Below are positions 1 through 13,700 of a stretch of DNA of 64,000 bases, piece after piece. The position numbers and the translations under genes are program-made. The notes beneath the pieces were generated by a model. The model saw nothing but the letters and a program-made list of their open reading frames with translations, was not told where the DNA came from and ran no database searches. The DNA is taken from positions 1,116,001 to 1,180,000 of the forward strand of contig NW_024466413.1 in NCBI RefSeq assembly GCF_017591425.1, written 5' to 3'. The stretch's first letter is position 1, and each line of letters begins with the position of its first letter. This DNA is from Ochotona curzoniae (lineage: Eukaryota > Chordata > Mammalia > Lagomorpha > Ochotonidae).

Positions 1-174
1 AATAGTCTAGACGGGAAGAGGGCTGGATTTGTTCAGTTAGGGATATGTGGGTTCCTTATCTGGAAGGGCCCCCTGGTGAACAAACCAAGACCAAAGAGGA
101 AATGGGCTGCTCCAGGATGCCATGGTAAAGAACATAGGTGTTGACTCAGCCAAGATCAATTAAGGGCAGAAGGT

Positions 175-730
175 GTATGATTGTGGTGATGACGATGATA
201 GTTGGAGTAGCGTTGGGATGTTGATAGTGATGGTGATGATGGGAACTACGGTGTTATTGGTGGTAGCAGTGATGTGATAGTGAAGATGGTGATGGTCATG
301 ATAATGGTTGAACATGGTGAGGGTGGTGATAATGGTGAGGGTTGTGGCAGTGATGGGAAGATGATGACAATGGTGGTGATCATGATGATGATGATTGATG
401 AGATGAATATGTTAATGAAAATGGTGCTAAATGCAGTGATGCTGATGATGCTAAAGATAATGAAGATGAGGATGGTGAGATTAATGCTTGTGGTGGTAGC
501 GATGATACAGATGAGAATGATTATATTGGATAGGGTGATTGTGTTGACAATGACAGTGATAATAACAAAATGCAGGTGGTGGTGGTGATGGGATGAGGGT
601 GTTGATCTAGGTGACCACGATGGCTGTGGAGTGATGGTGATGACAGTGATGCCTGTGTTTTTGGTAGTGGTGATGGTGATGACTGTGCTATGAGATTACA
701 ATGATGAGGAAGGGCATGGTGATGGGAGGG
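175..730. repeat. degenerate (GAT/GGT)n simple-repeat tract
   Basis: About 550 bases dominated by gatgatggt-like trinucleotides with many point changes. It yields a spurious Met-rich open frame (274-588). An old trinucleotide microsatellite is the simplest reading. Confidence 0.85.
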
Positions 731-1141
731 AAAAGCTACTGCATGTTGAGGATGGCACTGAGCTGGTCACCAGTCTAAGCACTTGGTAGCTTTTATTGCA
801 GCCAATTCTCACAATTGTTCCACCGCAAATGATGGTAAGGATGTTTTCAGAAATAGAGTCAAGGTGTTTTGCTTAAAGAGATAGAGTTAGGTTACTGAGA
901 AAGCCAAGATTAAAATGCAGAATAACAATACAGTAAATAATAATTGTTGAAACTTTACTCTGTTCTGAGCTCTATGCTGTTTTCCATGGAGTGTCTGATT
1001 TTGTTCTCCCAGTATTTTATAAGGTACTAGTCATCACTATTCTATCTTTTATGCAGTTTTACTAAGGAAACCTGTAATTTTGAGTGTAAAAATGACTCCC
1101 TACATTCCCACAACTAGTGGGGAACGGGGTGGGACAAGGGA

Positions 1142-1151
1142 TATCTATCTG

Positions 1152-1182
<31 letters not shown>

Positions 1183-1271
1183 GTCTATCTATCTATCTAT
1201 CTATCTGTCTATCTATCTATCTGTCTATCTATCTGTCTGTCTATCTGTCTATCTGTCTATCTATCTATCTA

Positions 1272-1307
<36 letters not shown>

Positions 1308-1313
1308 TCTATC
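1142..1313. repeat. (CTAT/CTGT)n tetranucleotide microsatellite
   Basis: About 172 bases of near-perfect tatc units interspersed with tgtc variants. It gives spurious Ser-Ile-Tyr-Leu repeats in all frames. It is likely to be length-polymorphic. Confidence 0.95.
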
Positions 1314-1714
1314 CCATTATTTCTTCCTCAAAGTCCCTGTCCATCACCATCTTACCTTCTCCTCACCCTCACCCTGAAGCGACGGCACCTGCTGCTCCTC
1401 CATAGCTTCCTTCTGTGCCTGCCCCATGCACCCTGCTTTCCTGCTGACTGATCCTCTCCTTGTCCCAGCCTGCACTGTAGTCACAGCTGAAACAGAGGAC
1501 TTGTAACGGTGACCCCAAATCCATCTACCCCCTCCTGCTAACACTTACTGTTTCTAACCGCTGTTGTGCATGATGCACATCAGGAACTTTTGAAAAGAAT
1601 GTGGAAGAATGAACAAATAGATGAGAGAATGAATGAAAATGTTTGCTTTTGTGTATATAGTCTAGGTATAATAAAATTTATGATGACTTTTTTTTTTCCT
1701 CTCTTTCTCCCAAG

Positions 1715-1768
1715 GGAAGTCAAGGAGAGCGAGGTGCAGATGGTGAAGTTGGTCAGAAAGGTGATCAG
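1715..1768 (+). CDS. COL22A1: COL22A1 exon w1 (54 bp, Gly-X-Y)
   Basis: Six triplets, [18 protein letters not shown] (fragment residues 1-18). A polypyrimidine tract and cccaag precede it; the donor is gtaagc. Phase 0 at both ends, and 54 bp is the ancestral fibrillar/FACIT collagen exon unit. Confidence 0.93.
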
Positions 1769-4700
1769 GTAAGCAACAATTTCCTGTCTAGTGAAGTCTT
1801 CCCCTGAAAAGGGGTTAGTTTTCTCCTCAATAGCTTCTGTTTTACTGTTCCTGATACCATTGTTCATCTCGTCTTCTCCTGCAATAGAAAATTTTAATTG
1901 TATTTATTGGTTTCCATCTTGAGCTCTATGATTGACTGCCATCCCTCTCTTCCTACTTTTATGTTCTCTTTCATCTTGACTGTGTCTAGTTCCTTGACAT
2001 GCTACTGTTCAGTACTAAATGCGCCTCCAGCTCCCACCACTTTCTGAGCACCTGCTATCTGATTGCTGGGGCCAGCTGGCATGCTTCACAGGTGACCTTT
2101 GCTATGGTTGAGCACATGCATGCCTGTTTGGCCCACTCTCCCAATGCAGTGGACAGTGGCATCCAGGGTGGCTCAGGGCACTGCCTCCTCATATCTTCCA
2201 TCCTGTGCTTCCTACCCAACCTGCACAGCTCCTACCAACAGTCTTGCTGCTGGTTAAAATGGGTGTTGTACGTCTGATTGGCTGTTGTCAGTTTTCTCTT
2301 TCACCCGATCTCTTAAAATCTGCCAGGCAATTTCAAAGCCATGCTTGTTAGAATGCAGCTCTTTGCCAGGCACTGCTCCAGGTTCTGGGATGCCAAAGGA
2401 GCAATGGGCAAGTCTCACAGGACTGGCAGTTCAGAGATAGTGAAACCCATGACCAATGAGATGATGCACAGGCAGTGAGAAAAGAGCTAAGTGCAAGGTT
2501 TCGTGATAGACTCAGTTCATTCTCCCTCATAGGTGGAAAAGCAGAAGATGTTCAGGTTATGCTTGTAAGGATGGCTTGGCATGGGGGTTCATTCTGCACT
2601 GGGTGTCAGGGCTTGTGTTCTCCAGTGTCAGGCCACGGATGTGGAAGGCAGGGACATAATTTCTGTTTTGGTGATTTTTTTGGTTTTAAAACAGCCTTGT
2701 GCCAGGCTACACACTTGGTACTATTGCTTGGTTCTTTGATATACAGTAGAGTCCCCTCCATATCACTGTAGTAATTCAGTTAATCTAGCAATCTAGATTA
2801 TATTTTATACATAATATATTCATGTATTTGTAGACAAATGTATATGCATCTACTTAGCGCATGCTTTCAAAGTGGAGTGGGTAATAAATCCACCCCATGT
2901 GCCCGGTGCCCAGTTGCTGTAGCTTGGAATTCTCATGACCGCCGTCATTTCCGTCTCATGTTTGTACCACCTTCCTCCCTCCATGTTATTTTGATGACAA
3001 CCCCCGTCAGGGCATACTTGCTATTGCAAATATTGTCAGCTGCTTTCTGCACCTAGTGAAGCATGAGTGAGACATGAAGGCGAGGTTCCTAGGTTGTCAA
3101 AATTGTTGGATTTAAAAGGTGGATCTGAATCACTGCCTGAAGTCTGGCATTTACAACAAAGTAAAAAAGTTTCTTTGTGAATCATTTTTCAAAACTACCT
3201 CTTATGTTGTCCTAGGGCCACCCTGGAGCGCCAGGTTTCATGGGACCCCCAGGGAACCCAGGACCACCGGTAAGTGATCCTCATGAATTTCCTTCATGGC
3301 GTTTGAATTTATGTCTGTACTTGCTGGAGATGGTATCCCATTGGGCCCAGGCTGAAACCCCGGAAGATGCACTGAAAAGGAAGGTGCCTGAGTCTCCAAG
3401 GGGAAAGCTGAAGGATTCGAGCAGCAAACATGGCAGTGTAATTAATGAGGGTGACCCTGGGACTGAAGCGCATTGTTGAAGATGGATGATGCAGCTTTTC
3501 AAAGCTAGGACCTCAAGTAAAGAATGCAGAAGCAGAAGTCCCCTTTCCATGGTAGCCTGTCCTGCACATAGAGGCTTTGAGGACAGCAAGTGTCTGTGGA
3601 AGTCTAGATTATTCTGGGTTGATTGCAATGAACACAATAATGACTACAAATTTTGATTCATGGTTACTATTCTTAACAGCTCATTGGTTATTACGCATGG
3701 GCACTTGCTGCCCTTGAAACCACACATATAGCACTAATGCTGTCCCATTGGTTGGGTCTGCTTAGCATACACTCTCCCTGCTCTCCAGCAGCAGCTGTGG
3801 GCCTCACATTGATTCCTTCTTGTTTCTCCTTTCAGCCCAGGTTTCCCAGATTCTAAAATGCTCCTCTGTGCACAGTCCACTGCTGGTACAGCCCATGATC
3901 CCATCACGAGTGATCTGGCAAGCGATGATGGGGCTGAGTGTTGGCTGAGCTCAGAGCTGGTCCTCCGGGGTTTTCTATAGGTTTTACAGACCTCACACAT
4001 AGAGGATCGCTAGTGATGACTTGAAGACCCCAGGAAGGGATCCTTCTTTTGGCAGAGATCAACATGTCATCAAACAGTGAAAACACAAGTCCCATTAGGA
4101 TCACTAAGTCAAAATGCATGGACTCAAGCTTGCTTTACCTTTCTTTTAAAATGGTTTCCCACTGACTTCTCAGCAAATCAAGTTGTTTCAAGTGTATTTC
4201 TTCAATTAAATCATATGAGAGCATGAAATGGCATCTTTCACCTCAATATTATAGCAAGCTCATGAAGGCAGAAATCATGAAGGCATGAGCAGTTCTCTCT
4301 GCTTTCCAGCGAGCCTTCCTCCTAGTTTTCCAACTCAGCTCACTTTAATTTCTCATCCTCAGTTTCTCATAGGGACAATGCTGCCATGTGCACATTGGTG
4401 AAGACTGTTGTGGCGGATTAACCAGTTTGCCATCATTTAATTTCACAAAATCATTTTAGTTCATTCATTGATTTGAAAGGCAGCTTGGTAAGGAAAGGAG
4501 TAAGAGAGGAGAAAGAGGGAGGGAGAGGGAATCTTCCCTCTGCTGGTTTAGTCCTGCAATGGGTACAATGGCCAGGGCTGATTCAGGCTGAAACCAACAA
4601 CCGGGAACTCCACCTGGCTCTCATCTTGTGACATCTTCCCCTGCTTTCCTAGGCACATTTTCAGGAAACAGATTTGAAATAGAACAGTCAGGACTTGAAC

Positions 4701-7700
4701 TGGCTCTCTGATGTGGGATGCTGCTGCTGGAAGCAGCAGCTTTTTCTGTTGTTCTACAATGCTACACCCCTTCGTGAAACCCTGCAGTCCTTCAAAAATT
4801 GACAGTTTAAATTAGTAAATTGCTTTGCATTGCATTTGTATGTTATAACACTCAACAGTCTTCCCCCCAAGAAACATTGATAACTGTAGTAATACAATTA
4901 AGATTAGTGGGACCTGGCACGGTGGCCTAGTAGTTAAATCCTCGCCTTGCAACTGCCAGTATCCCATATGGATGCCAGTTTGTGTCCTGGCTGCTCCACT
5001 TCCAATCCAGCTCCCTGCTTGTGGCCTGGGAAAGCAGTCGAGGACGGCCCAAAGCACTGGGACCCTGCACCTGCATGGGAGACCTGAGGAAGCTCTGAAT
5101 CAGGCCTGAATCAGCCCTAGCCATTGTGGCCACTTGCGGAGTGAACCAGCAAATGGAAGATCTTTCTCTTTATCTTTCCTTCTGTCTGTCAATCTTCCTT
5201 TCCAATAAAAATAAATAAAATCTTTTAAAAATGAGTGGTGGGAAGTATCGCTAAGAAATAAAGGGTATTTGTTAACAAATAAGTTTGTACCAAGTTAGCT
5301 CACTTGTAGATATTTCCATGTCATAATACTTTTAGCTTTCCTGTGTCCCCTCAGAAACAGAGCATTGGGTTGGGGCCTTGCATGCACCTCACCCTGGTAG
5401 TATCAAAGTTTTCTCTACAAATGAAGCGTTGATCTCTTACCATAGGAAAATGTAAGAACTTAACACTCCATGACAGCTGTAGGCAATGGCTCCTGGCTTA
5501 TTGTTCTAATGAGAGATAATGAATCTGCAACTCAGAAACGAGCAGAGTCAGAAGCCAGCCTGTCTGTCCAGCTGATGGGTGCTCTCAAGTCACTTTGCAA
5601 TTGTTTAGTGTGCTTCTGTTTTGTGTTAGGCCTTGGGCTGTTAATCGTCTTCGGGAAGGAAGGCTGGGCCGCCCACCCTATAGGTTCAGAGGCCAGGCAT
5701 GCAGAAGGAACCAAAGAGCAGACGGCTCACTCTCCTGATCATTTTTTTGAAGTTTTGCTTGTGTTTTGTTTGGAGCACCTGTTATTTACCAAGTTATATC
5801 CAAAGTACCCAAGGACCTAAGTGCCAAGCAGATGGGCTGCTTCTATGTTTATTATTGGTGCTTACTCTGGACCTTCTTATAGCCTTACACACTTTCCAAT
5901 ACATAGCAGGGAATTAAATTCTATCCTGGAAAGTTTCCAAAGTCCAAGATCTCAGAAGCTTTTGCCAAAGTCAGATGGAAAATCCAGATGGCAGTAGAAA
6001 CTTGTTTGGACTAGGTGTGCAGTTAATGCATGGACCTTAACCTGCTTAAGTATTATCTCTGTTTACATGTTTCTTGTGACTATTGACTGGGTCCTTACCA
6101 AGTAAAAGAGTTGGAGGCAAAGCAGACTACATCTTGTGCCAGACAGTTGCCATCAATGCCAAGTAAGACATATGTTCTACAGCCATATCATGTTTACTCT
6201 GGTCCAAGCTATCATCACTCCTGTGTCCCTGAAACTTGGCCGACACTTGGTGCCATACAGGAAGCTCTGACTACTGGAAAGACATCAATAATTACTGAAT
6301 GCTTGCTTGTTTCTTCCTTCATGACTGGTCAGTGGCTGTTTTCTTCCTGGACTTAAATGGATGATGGACATTCAGCAATGAAGAGTCCTTTATGGAGGAC
6401 CTTTAGCTTGTGTCTGGTGCTAGATACCTTTTTATGTATATCCATTTGTCCAGTTTTCTCAACAACTTCTGATGAGTAAAGAAACTTTACTCACAAGTAT
6501 ACCTGTGACCAGGTATTCTGAACCTAAAAAGGTAGATGCCTAAACTGTGCTCTCTGTTCTGTGCAGGGCACCTAACAATTCATTGCTCCATGTCTCCTTC
6601 TGGCATCACTGTCAGCCCTGTTGCTGATAGGGGCACCAAAGCTAGGAGATCTCATGTTGTTGAAGCTAAAGGCATTTGTGTATGTTAGTCTAATGATCTG
6701 TTGCCTTTTCATCCAGGTACCACAACTCCTAACTCATACAAGATATAGTGAGTGTCCACTATATTCCAGTCACTATTTTAGTCTTCAGTAGGAGGAAAAA
6801 ATAGGAAAATTGCTGACCTCAAGAGGCAGGATGTGTGTGGGTGGAGGGAGACTGAAATAAACAGAAGCTAAGTCAATCAACATTGGGAGGTCAGACCCTA
6901 GAACACGGGTGGTGAGGCGCACAAGTGTGTAGTAGGCAGACAGTGTCTCGAGAGAGTTTGTGAGTGGTAGGGCCTTGGACATAGGCTGTAGGAACAGCAT
7001 CTACGGAAGACAAGAGCTCACTTTGCTTTGCTTGATTTGTGGCTTGGAACTCTTTCCATTTGTTGTACCATGTGTCTCTTCCTCTCTGAATTAATACGAA
7101 CATCCATCCTTTCCCTGGAGAATAAATACGTTCTTTTTTCTATTTATTGCCTTTATATGCCCTTACATGTTTTCTGAGGTTACCTAAAAATGTCCATTAT
7201 GAAGTAAGACCATTTCCTATTAAATGGTCTTAGGGATAACTGGCTGGTTAATGCTTTGGACCTTCCTGAAGCGTGACTGCTATTCTTACATCTTTGTATT
7301 CCCAGGGTGTAGCTCATCCAAAGGCAAAGAGTGAGGCACCTTTGAAACAGTTCTGGCTTGAGAAGTTGGCAGTGTCACAGAGTGTAGGTTCCGCATTTGC
7401 CCCACAAGCAAGAAGACACTGATGTCTTTTGTCCAGTGCACAATTAATGTGCTTTCTCTCTTGTCTTTTTAGGGAGCTGATGGTCTTGCAGGAGCTACTG
7501 GCCCACCAGGGATCCAAGGGCCACCGGTATGTTATTCCAGGGCAGGATCTGCCATCATTCGGTCTTTTAGACCTTTTTGGAACCCAAAATGTTTGCCAAT
7601 CCAACTGTGATTCTCTGTCCCTCCTGTGGCTTCCATATCCCCAAGATTCTATCCACTTGAAGTCTCACAGTCATCCCACTGGAGACATCCACTTTCTGTT

Positions 7701-10700
7701 GACGCCCTAGTGACTTTGCTATTGAAATAAAGTTTTGGGTGAAATGATCTAATGAGCTGTGATTATAAAATTCAGTATTTAATCCCCAGTGCATACAGAC
7801 TCTACATTCAGTTCTTGACACTCTATATATGTACCCCATATCTCTATTCTTTGTCAGTGTGGTCACTTATGTGAGCAGGCACAGGGGAGTAGGTAGGCTT
7901 GGCACTAACCCACCCTGAACCTGTGACATTGCAACAGAGAAATGCCAAGTAACAGTAGCTACTGTCACTCCAACAGTTCAGAAAAGGAGTGTGAAATTGA
8001 AAATTTATTGCATGAAGCTGCCAAAACCTTTCTTCATTGCTGTACCGTGAGTTCCATGGTGAGGATTCCATGGCATTTTTAGGAATATCTGGTGCATTAA
8101 GATTCCTTGTCTCATCTGATTTCTCCCTTTGCTTTAGCCCTGGTAGAAAGATCCCAAGTCATTGATCCCAGTAGTAAAATAAAGAAATTGGGGATTGTGG
8201 AACTTAAATAATTTGTTTAGGGGTGACACAGAGAAGCAATGTCAATTGGGCATGACCTAGTCTATAAGAATTACAAAATCCTATTTCTTTCTAAAAATAT
8301 AAAAATGTATATGAGGGGGACAAATTTCATGCACTTCATATATACTACTTAAAGAGCATAATGAGACATCCCACCCCACCCTTTCTCTCTCATTCCCGCA
8401 TCCCTTCCCACTTCTTTCCTTTTTTCTTATAACTTTACAACTACACAATTTGAATTTACTTTATAATCACAAGCTTAACCCTGTGCTAAATAAAGAATTC
8501 AATGAATACTAAGTAGAAAAACTACTTTCCCTCAAGAGTGTACACCATGGCCATAAGAAATATCAAATCTGAAAATGTCAGTTTTCATTATTATTTTCGT
8601 GTTCTCTAGAAAATATATTCATATTATTTTCATATTCTCTAGAATAATCACCACAATGGGAAAACATTACGAGTGTCTTTTTGAGATCATCTTATTTCAC
8701 TAAGCAGAATGATCTCTAATTGCATCCGTTTTGTTGCAAAAGAAATCTTATGATATTGATAATATGATATTGATCTTATGCTCTTATGATATTGATGGCT
8801 GAGGAGTATTCTGCAGTGTGTCTTTACCACAATTTCTCCATCCAATCATCAGCTGATAGACATTTAGACATCCATATCTTAGCTGCCAAAAGTTGAGTGG
8901 CTATAGACATGGTGGTACAAACAACTCTATTATATGTTGACTTTATATTCTTTGGGTAAATTCCCAGGAGTGGATTATTTGTGTCATAGAGTAAATCTCT
9001 TTTCAGATTTTTCAGGAATCTTTGTACCATCTTCCACAGTAGTTATACTAGTTTACATTTCCATGAACAGTGTATTAGAGAAAGTTTTTTTTCTTTGTTT
9101 TTGTTTCTTTTTTTTTTTTTTTTTCCATCCTTGCCGGTATCTGTTGCTTTAGGATTTTTGGTTGTTAGCCATTCTAACTGGTGTAATGTTAAATTACATT
9201 GCAGTTACCATTTGTATTTCCTTGACAACTAGTCAATCTGAGCACTTTGTCGTGTATCTGTTAGCTATTTGTATTTCATCCATTGAAAAATGCCTGTTCA
9301 TGTCTCTTGCCCATTTCCTAGCTGGATTATGTGTTTTGTTTTAGTTGAATTCCTTGAACTCCCTGTATCTCTAAGATATTAATCTTTTATTAAACTCTAG
9401 TTTGAAAATATGCTCTTTTATTCTGTTTCTTATTTACTTGATTGAGTGTTTCCTTTGCTGTGCAGAAAATTCTTACATTGATGTAATTCCATTTGTCCAT
9501 TTTTTGCTTTTGTTGCCTATGCTTCTGGGGTCTTATCCAAGAAAACTTTGCCTATACCAATTCTTTTGCCATGTTTTCTGTGTTTCCAATTAGTAGTTTG
9601 ATGATTTCAGGTTTAAGGTTTAGATCCCTGATTCATTGTGACTACTTTTTTGATAAGGGTCTAGGATAGGTATCCTGTTTTATACTTCGATATGCAGAAA
9701 TTCAGTTTCCCCAATCCTGTTTGTTGAAGAGATTGTTCATTTTGCAGGAAATGAACTTGTCTCATTTGCAAAGATAAGTTGATTGGAGTTTTGGTATGGT
9801 GACATCTCCAGCTCTATTTTTCTTACTTTAGGATTGCTTTAGCTACTTGGGATCTTCTGTGATTCATTTGAGTTTTAGGCTTGTTTTTCCAGATCTGAGA
9901 AAAATATTTTTGGTATCGTTGATTGGGATCACATTTACTATGTAAATTGTATTGGCAATTGTATTGGGTAGTATGGACATTTAGATGAGATTAATATTTC
10001 CAATCTATGAATGTAAAAGATTTTTTTTTCATTTTCTTGTATCTTCCATTTCTTTTGTTGTTCTTGTTTTTAAAGATTTATGTATTTTTTTTTTATTGGA
10101 AAGGCAGATTTACAGAGAGAAGGAGAGACAGAAAGAAAGATTTTCTATCTGCTGGTTCACAACCCCAAGTAGCCACAATGGCCAGAGCTGAGCCAATCTG
10201 AAGCCAGAAGTCTCCTGGATTCTTCTGACTTCTTCCAGGTTTCCCACATGAGTATAGAGTCTCCAGGCTTTGGGTTATTCTCTGCTACTTTTCCAGGCCA
10301 CCAGAAAGAATCTGGTTGAGAAATGGAGCATCTGAGACAAGAACCAGCACCCATATGGGATCCTGGCCCATGTAAGGCGAGGATTTAGCCACCGAGCCAT
10401 TGTGCCAGGCCCATATCTTTCATTTCTTTCTGTAATTTTTGTAAGGTTCATTGTAGAAATTTTTGGTTAAATTTATCTCAAGGCATTTAAACATTTTCTG
10501 TAGCAATTGTGAGCGAAATTGATCTTACAAAGTCTTTCTCAGCCATGGCATTGTTTATATATGCAAATACTATTGATTTTTGCCTGTTGGTTTTATATCC
10601 TGAAACTTTGGCAAACTCTAATGGGTTCCAATTTAAAAATTTCTTAGCAAAATACTAATTAACCAAATCAAGCACCACATCAAAATGATTATTCAATTGG

Positions 10701-13700
10701 ACCAAATGGAATTTATTCCTGATATGCAGTGATGATCAATAGATACCAATCAATAAATGTGAAACATTACTTTAATGAAGCTGTTAAAAATATCTTTGAT
10801 ATATTTAGGATGCTAAATATGTCATTCTATCACTTTCTATACCTACAATGTCACATTAGAGTTAAATAGCAGAATGATGAACTTGTGGATGTTGCTGAAG
10901 GACTTTACTATTATAATAATTAGGGTAAACAGAGGGGAGTGGAAATTCCTGAGCCTATGGAAATGTATCATGAAGAATAAAAAGTTTAAAAAATTAAAAG
11001 TACAAAACAAACCATTGAAGAATCAAAGCAAATAATTATCTCTATAGATACAGAGAAAGCATTTGATAAAGTACAAACATCCTTTCATGATAAAACATAA
11101 ACCTAAGCAAACTGAGTACAGAAGGAATATATCTCATTATAATCAAGGCACTATATGACAAACCCACAGCCAGCACCATATTGAATGTGGATAAGATGGA
11201 TGCATTTCTATGTACTAGGACCTGAGTCACACAAAGGTGTCTGCTGATATAAACCATTACTGTTGAATTCTGGAACTTCCAGTGAGAGCCATTAGACAAG
11301 TGAAAGAATTCAAGACATACAGACGGGAAAGGAGGATGTTAAATTATTCCTGTTTGCAGATGACATGGTCTCTTATAAAGTAGCATCCTATTTCAAAGCT
11401 ATCACGAACATCCAGATGCCCAATGAACTATCTGAATTCTTATACAAAGGGTCCCTTAGCAGGGTTTTGTCCTCCTCAGACAAGGACAAGGCCCAGTGGA
11501 TTCCACTTAAGTTCCAAAGCATTGGATGCAAGCATTCATTTGAAACCTTCCAGGTCAGTGTTCTTTTTGCCACACCACCCTGCCACACTGAGAGGGATAG
11601 TCAAAGCGGAGTGTGGGGGATTGAGTGATAACAGCCCACATCTCTTTGCAGGGTTATCACCTCAACACTTTTGAAGCAGGATGTATAAAATAGAAAATGT
11701 TGTACAGGCAACTTTCTATCAGATCTCAAAGAGTGAAGGATTTTCTCAGAAAATAATGGACTGTTTGCCTGAGGAGACCAAGATGTGAAGCCTCAATATG
11801 AAATCATAGTATTCCTAGGCACTGAGCTGCATCAAACAGTAATTTGAGTCTGTCCTGGAACCCACAGCAAGCTGTGGCTGTCTCGACGCTGTCCATGGTA
11901 CTGATACTTGTCCTAACTGTCAAATCAGCGTAGACGGCAAGCTTGCTTAGGTAAGCACTGGAGTCTCAGCTTTTTGTTTTTTTGTTTTTTTAAACAAACA
12001 TTTCAAGATGGTAAATAGTCATAAATGATATACACAAACCTAAACATTTTCATTTCTACTGTATTTTGAATTAAACTATCTGTTAATCTTTTTAAAACAT
12101 GTATTTGAATTTCAGAGAGAGACCAAGAGCATTAGTGAAAAAGTGGAAGATCAAGATCCACCATCAACTTGCTCTCTCCCTAAGTGCCCTTAGCATACAA
12201 GTCTTGTCTAGGCAAAATCCAGCAACTGCATCTTTGTGTCTCTTGTGACAGGGTCCACAGTACAGGAACTATCCACCACCTGCCCATTGCACTGGCAGAG
12301 GCTGAATAAATGTGGAGGCGCGACTCTATTCTAGAACCTCTGATGAGATTCATGTTGTCCCAGCACTCACTACACTACTTGTCAATCTCTTTGACATAGG
12401 ATGAAGGCCTGTATTTTGATCTTGGGTTCCCTGAATGCAGTCGCTTGCTGCTGTTTTTGTTGCACAATGAAATATGCCCATTTATTTGCTGTCATTCTAC
12501 TTTGAAAATAGCTTGAGAATGTAACACCTTTGAGGATGACTACAGATTTCTAGATTAAGGTTTTTTCCCTAATTCTTTCTCTGTGTGTGGGGGCAGAGCT
12601 TCTCTTTTCATTAAATATATTTGAAGTGTAGCATGATGTTTCATACCTTTATCTTTTGCTTTTTAAGTATTTTATGTAAAGCACCCTTTAAAAATTAAAA
12701 AATGAATGCTAACTGTACCTGTCTGTGATGCACAGTGTAACTTTTCAGTATGTGTGCTGTGGAGAATACATACTTGTAAAATCAGAATGACCCACATGTT
12801 CCTCGGTGTGTCGGTACTTTTTCATTAGAGTCTTGGGCTCTTCTATATGATTTAAAAACATGTAACAGGGTATTGTGAGCTATAGTTACCTCACTGTGAC
12901 CTGTGACTTTAGGCACTCCTACCTGACACCAATTCAGTCTCCATAACTCAGCTCCCAGAATTCCAGCCTCCCTCCCAGTGTCTGCTAATTAGTATTCCAC
13001 ATTCAGATCAAGTATATTTTGGTTTCCGTATGTAAGTAAGACCACGTGTGCTATATTTCTTTCTGTATCTTTCTGTGTGTGTCTCATTTCATTTTACGTA
13101 AGGTTATCCAGTTTCATCCATTTTGTACAAATGACAGGATTTCATTCATGTTTATGGTTCGATAGTATTTTGTTATGTGCATTAACCCTATTTTCTTTAT
13201 CCATTCATCCAGTGGTGATTCAATGTTTCGGTTGTTTTCGACCATGCTGCAGTAAACATGGTGATGCAAATATCTCTTTCTTATAATGATTTCATTTCTT
13301 CTGGTTAGATAACCAAAAGTGTGACTGCTGAATCATATGGTAGTTGTATTTTGGATTTTTTAAATAAGCTCCTTACTTCTTTCCGTAATGCTGAGCTAAT
13401 TTACTTTCCATCCAGCAGTGAATAAGGGCTTTCTTCCTTCAAATCCTTGATGACATTTGTCGTTTTGTTTTTTCGACGATAACCATCCTAACTTGAGTGG
13501 GATGGCACCTCGTTGTGATTTTTATTTGAAGTTCCCCAGAGATAGGGATGTTGAGCTTTTTTGTTTCATACACTAATTGGCAATTTGTGTTTTTTGAGAA
13601 ATGTCTATTTAGATCTTTCGCTCACTTTACTGAACTGTGTGGTTTGGCTTTGCTTTGAAGAATCCTGAATATTCTGTTAGATGCATGCATTCTTTTAGAT

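Larger units (their letters stand above)
1..1714 (+). other. COL22A1: intron (3' portion) upstream of the first exon in the window
   Basis: No exon is visible. The stretch contains a long degenerate GAT/ATG-rich tract (about 175-730), unremarkable sequence to 1140, and a CTAT/CTGT tetranucleotide array. It ends in a T- and C-rich tract and the acceptor AG at 1713-1714. Confidence 0.8.
3270..7472 (+). other. COL22A1: intron w2-w3
   Basis: 4.2 kb with GT-AG ends, holding two CSINE copies in opposite orientation (4465-4775 and 4911-5235). The rest, including 5240-7470, shows nothing I can name. Confidence 0.75.

Noticed and set aside
274..588. Met-rich 104-codon open frame
   Set aside because: By-product of the GAT/ATG simple repeat.
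1080..1451. Ser-Ile-Tyr-Leu repeat proteins in several frames
   Set aside because: Translation of the CTAT/CTGT microsatellite; not a gene.
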